A stretch of 64,000 nucleotides of DNA from Serilophus lunatus (Eukaryota > Chordata > Aves > Passeriformes > Eurylaimidae). Numbering within the stretch: the first letter of the stretch is position 1; the number at the start of each line of letters is the position of its first letter. Position numbers and translations under genes: made by a program. Positions 62,401 through 64,000 of this stretch are shown here, in pieces. The notes under the pieces were generated by a model. The model saw only the letters and a list, made by a program, of their open reading frames with translations. It was not told the DNA's origin and made no database searches. Where the stretch lies: the NCBI GenBank assembly GCA_013399895.1, contig VXBA01003715.1:322065-386064 (forward strand), given 5' to 3'.

Positions 62401-64000
62401 GCAAAATTCGGGGACATAATTATTGATAGATGGAATTATACCAGAACACATAAAAAATCAATTTAACATTACAGAGATCTCTGAAATCTATGAATATAGT
62501 CAGGACAAGTGAAAAGCCCTTCACAGAACAGGGGAGAACTCACATCACATTCAAATATGTCATGTGTGGGCACACAATAAAGTTAATGTTTACACCTGTG
62601 CTCATAGATGCTTCACAGATGTAGAGCCAACATTATCTTGTCTAAAGAAAAAATAAAATTTTATTACTCTTTTATAATCCAAACACTGCCCATGTAAGGA
62701 AAATAGTACAACTGAAGATCTTTAAAGAATGTGGCATAAGCCTAGAACACAATTATGATGAATTTCTTTATATTACAAGCTTTAAAAATTAGATGAGAGG
62801 ATACAGAGTGCCTGCTATACTGAGCTTCTTTGGCCAGCCCTTAATGCTTACTGGAAGCAAGTTTCTGTTAAGAGAAGTATAGGTATATTCATAGTGTATC
62901 TCTGACTATGGTAGAGATATATTTTGACAAATGCCTTGGAGAAACTCATTTTTGCTCTATGTCCTCTTGTACAATACATCAGATTTTGATATTTTCCATC
63001 AGGATAAGCGACGATATAATTGAGTGCAATGTGATTATGGGATATTTTGGAAACTTTGAAATGGACAAATACGTAACAGCAAGAGTCTGTTGACAGATAA
63101 AATGTGAGTAGGCAAACAGGCTAAATATAGAAATCAGCATTTCATGGTAATATATAATAGATAATTTTCCATAGATTTTTTTCTACCAGTGATTCTTTGA
63201 CTATTGACATTTTATTGTATGCAATTGGTCCCTAGTATCATAGAACATTGGTCCTGGTCAGACTGAACAAGTGAAAATGCATATATGAGAGGGAACTTTG
63301 TTTTCTGGCCATTATAATCATAGTAGTTTCAAAATGAAAAACAGAGCTAGATTAATAGAAGAAGATCTTTATTTTTATTTCCAATATTTCAGAGTAATTT
63401 TTCAAAATTATTTTCAAATAATTATATATAAAACTTATTTTTTCAGTGCTCCTTCTGCCTTGTAAAACAGTAATTAATTTTAGGATTGAAATAGTGCTGG
63501 AAAAAATTATGTATCCCTAATAATGTCTGTAATTCTACTGGTGTACATTTTCTTTACCAGTTTGGCTAATACTAGAATACAAGACGAATTATCAGAGTGT
63601 TTGCATGTTTTGTTTCTAAAATAATTATGTTTTTACTAGTTTTGATAATACATGAAGTACAGTGCCAGCTGGCAAAAGACAAACAGAACAATGGTGGTAC
63701 ATTCTTCATTGGTACATTCTGTATTGCACTGGACCATATATTCATTTTCTGAAATGAGTGGCTGTGTTATTGTCCAAAGCATCTCCAGTTCTCCCATGAA
63801 TATTTTCAATTGATACACCACTTCCTTCTAAATTGGAATTACCACCTGACTGAGCATTGTGGCGTGATTTTATCATAAAATATAGAAAAATAAAGATTGC
63901 AGAGTGGCAATAAGAGATTTGCAAACAATATGCTAATTAATGAATGACATTTCACAGTTATAGTTGGTCAGTGTATATTTTCAACTGTCATTGAGTGAGG
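59424..64000. other. unique AT-rich non-coding DNA
   Basis: No recognised repeat or gene. The longest open frame, 149 codons on the minus strand (61303-61752), is described in the findings. Runs of T at 61808-61819 and AT-rich sequence elsewhere. Confidence 0.5.

Noticed and set aside
1..64000. A CRISPR array, operon, phage or other prokaryotic system
   Set aside because: The window is vertebrate nuclear DNA full of CR1 and LTR elements. There are no evenly spaced repeats with unique spacers and no long coding runs.

Overview
This looks like nuclear DNA from a bird. The reason is its repeats: many pieces of CR1 LINE retrotransposon, with the avian 3' end (a GATGATCT block, a CCTTCCAACC block, then short ATTCTRTG-type repeats), and LTRs of endogenous retrovirus type that end in TTAAACCAC-like sequence. 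Few SINEs and no LINE-1 or Alu-like DNA are visible. The background is AT-rich and non-coding. There is no host protein-coding gene I can support, so the window is a gene desert or the inside of a very large intron. All naming is from motif recognition, not from database searches.

Layout. 1-9.9 kb: unique AT-rich DNA with one antisense CR1 3' fragment (2.69-3.41 kb). 9.9-10.4 kb: an old antisense LTR. 10.4-20.2 kb: unique DNA with two sense CR1 fragments (12.6 and 14.4 kb), a possible 39-bp microexon at 12.19 kb, and a 123-bp ungapped inverted repeat of unknown family (arms at 16.80 and 17.83 kb). 20.2-20.9 kb: a degenerate tandem array with a period of about 170 bp. 21.1-26.4 kb: the most structured part, with a 2-kb sense CR1 and a 1.3-kb antisense CR1 placed tail to tail around a spacer that holds a probable antisense LTR. 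28.7 kb: a short CR1 tail. 33.9-35.0 and 36.9-38.0 kb: two sense LTRs of about 1.13 kb, the first with a perfect 5-bp target duplication. 40.2 kb: a short CR1 fragment. 49.6 kb: an ancient CR1-lineage fragment. 51.1 kb: a perfect 28-bp tandem duplication. 54.3 kb: a CR1 fragment. 58.3-59.4 kb: a GC-rich antisense LTR. The remainder is unique sequence.

The most interesting observation concerns the two tail-to-tail CR1 copies. They are about 78-85% identical over most of their shared length, but a 338-bp block (22366-22703 against the reverse complement of 25514-25851) differs at only one base. A sharp island of near-identity inside two otherwise diverged copies is the usual signature of gene conversion, here between inverted repeats about 3 kb apart. 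Other points worth a look are the non-CR1 inverted repeat, the ~170-bp array and the possible microexon.
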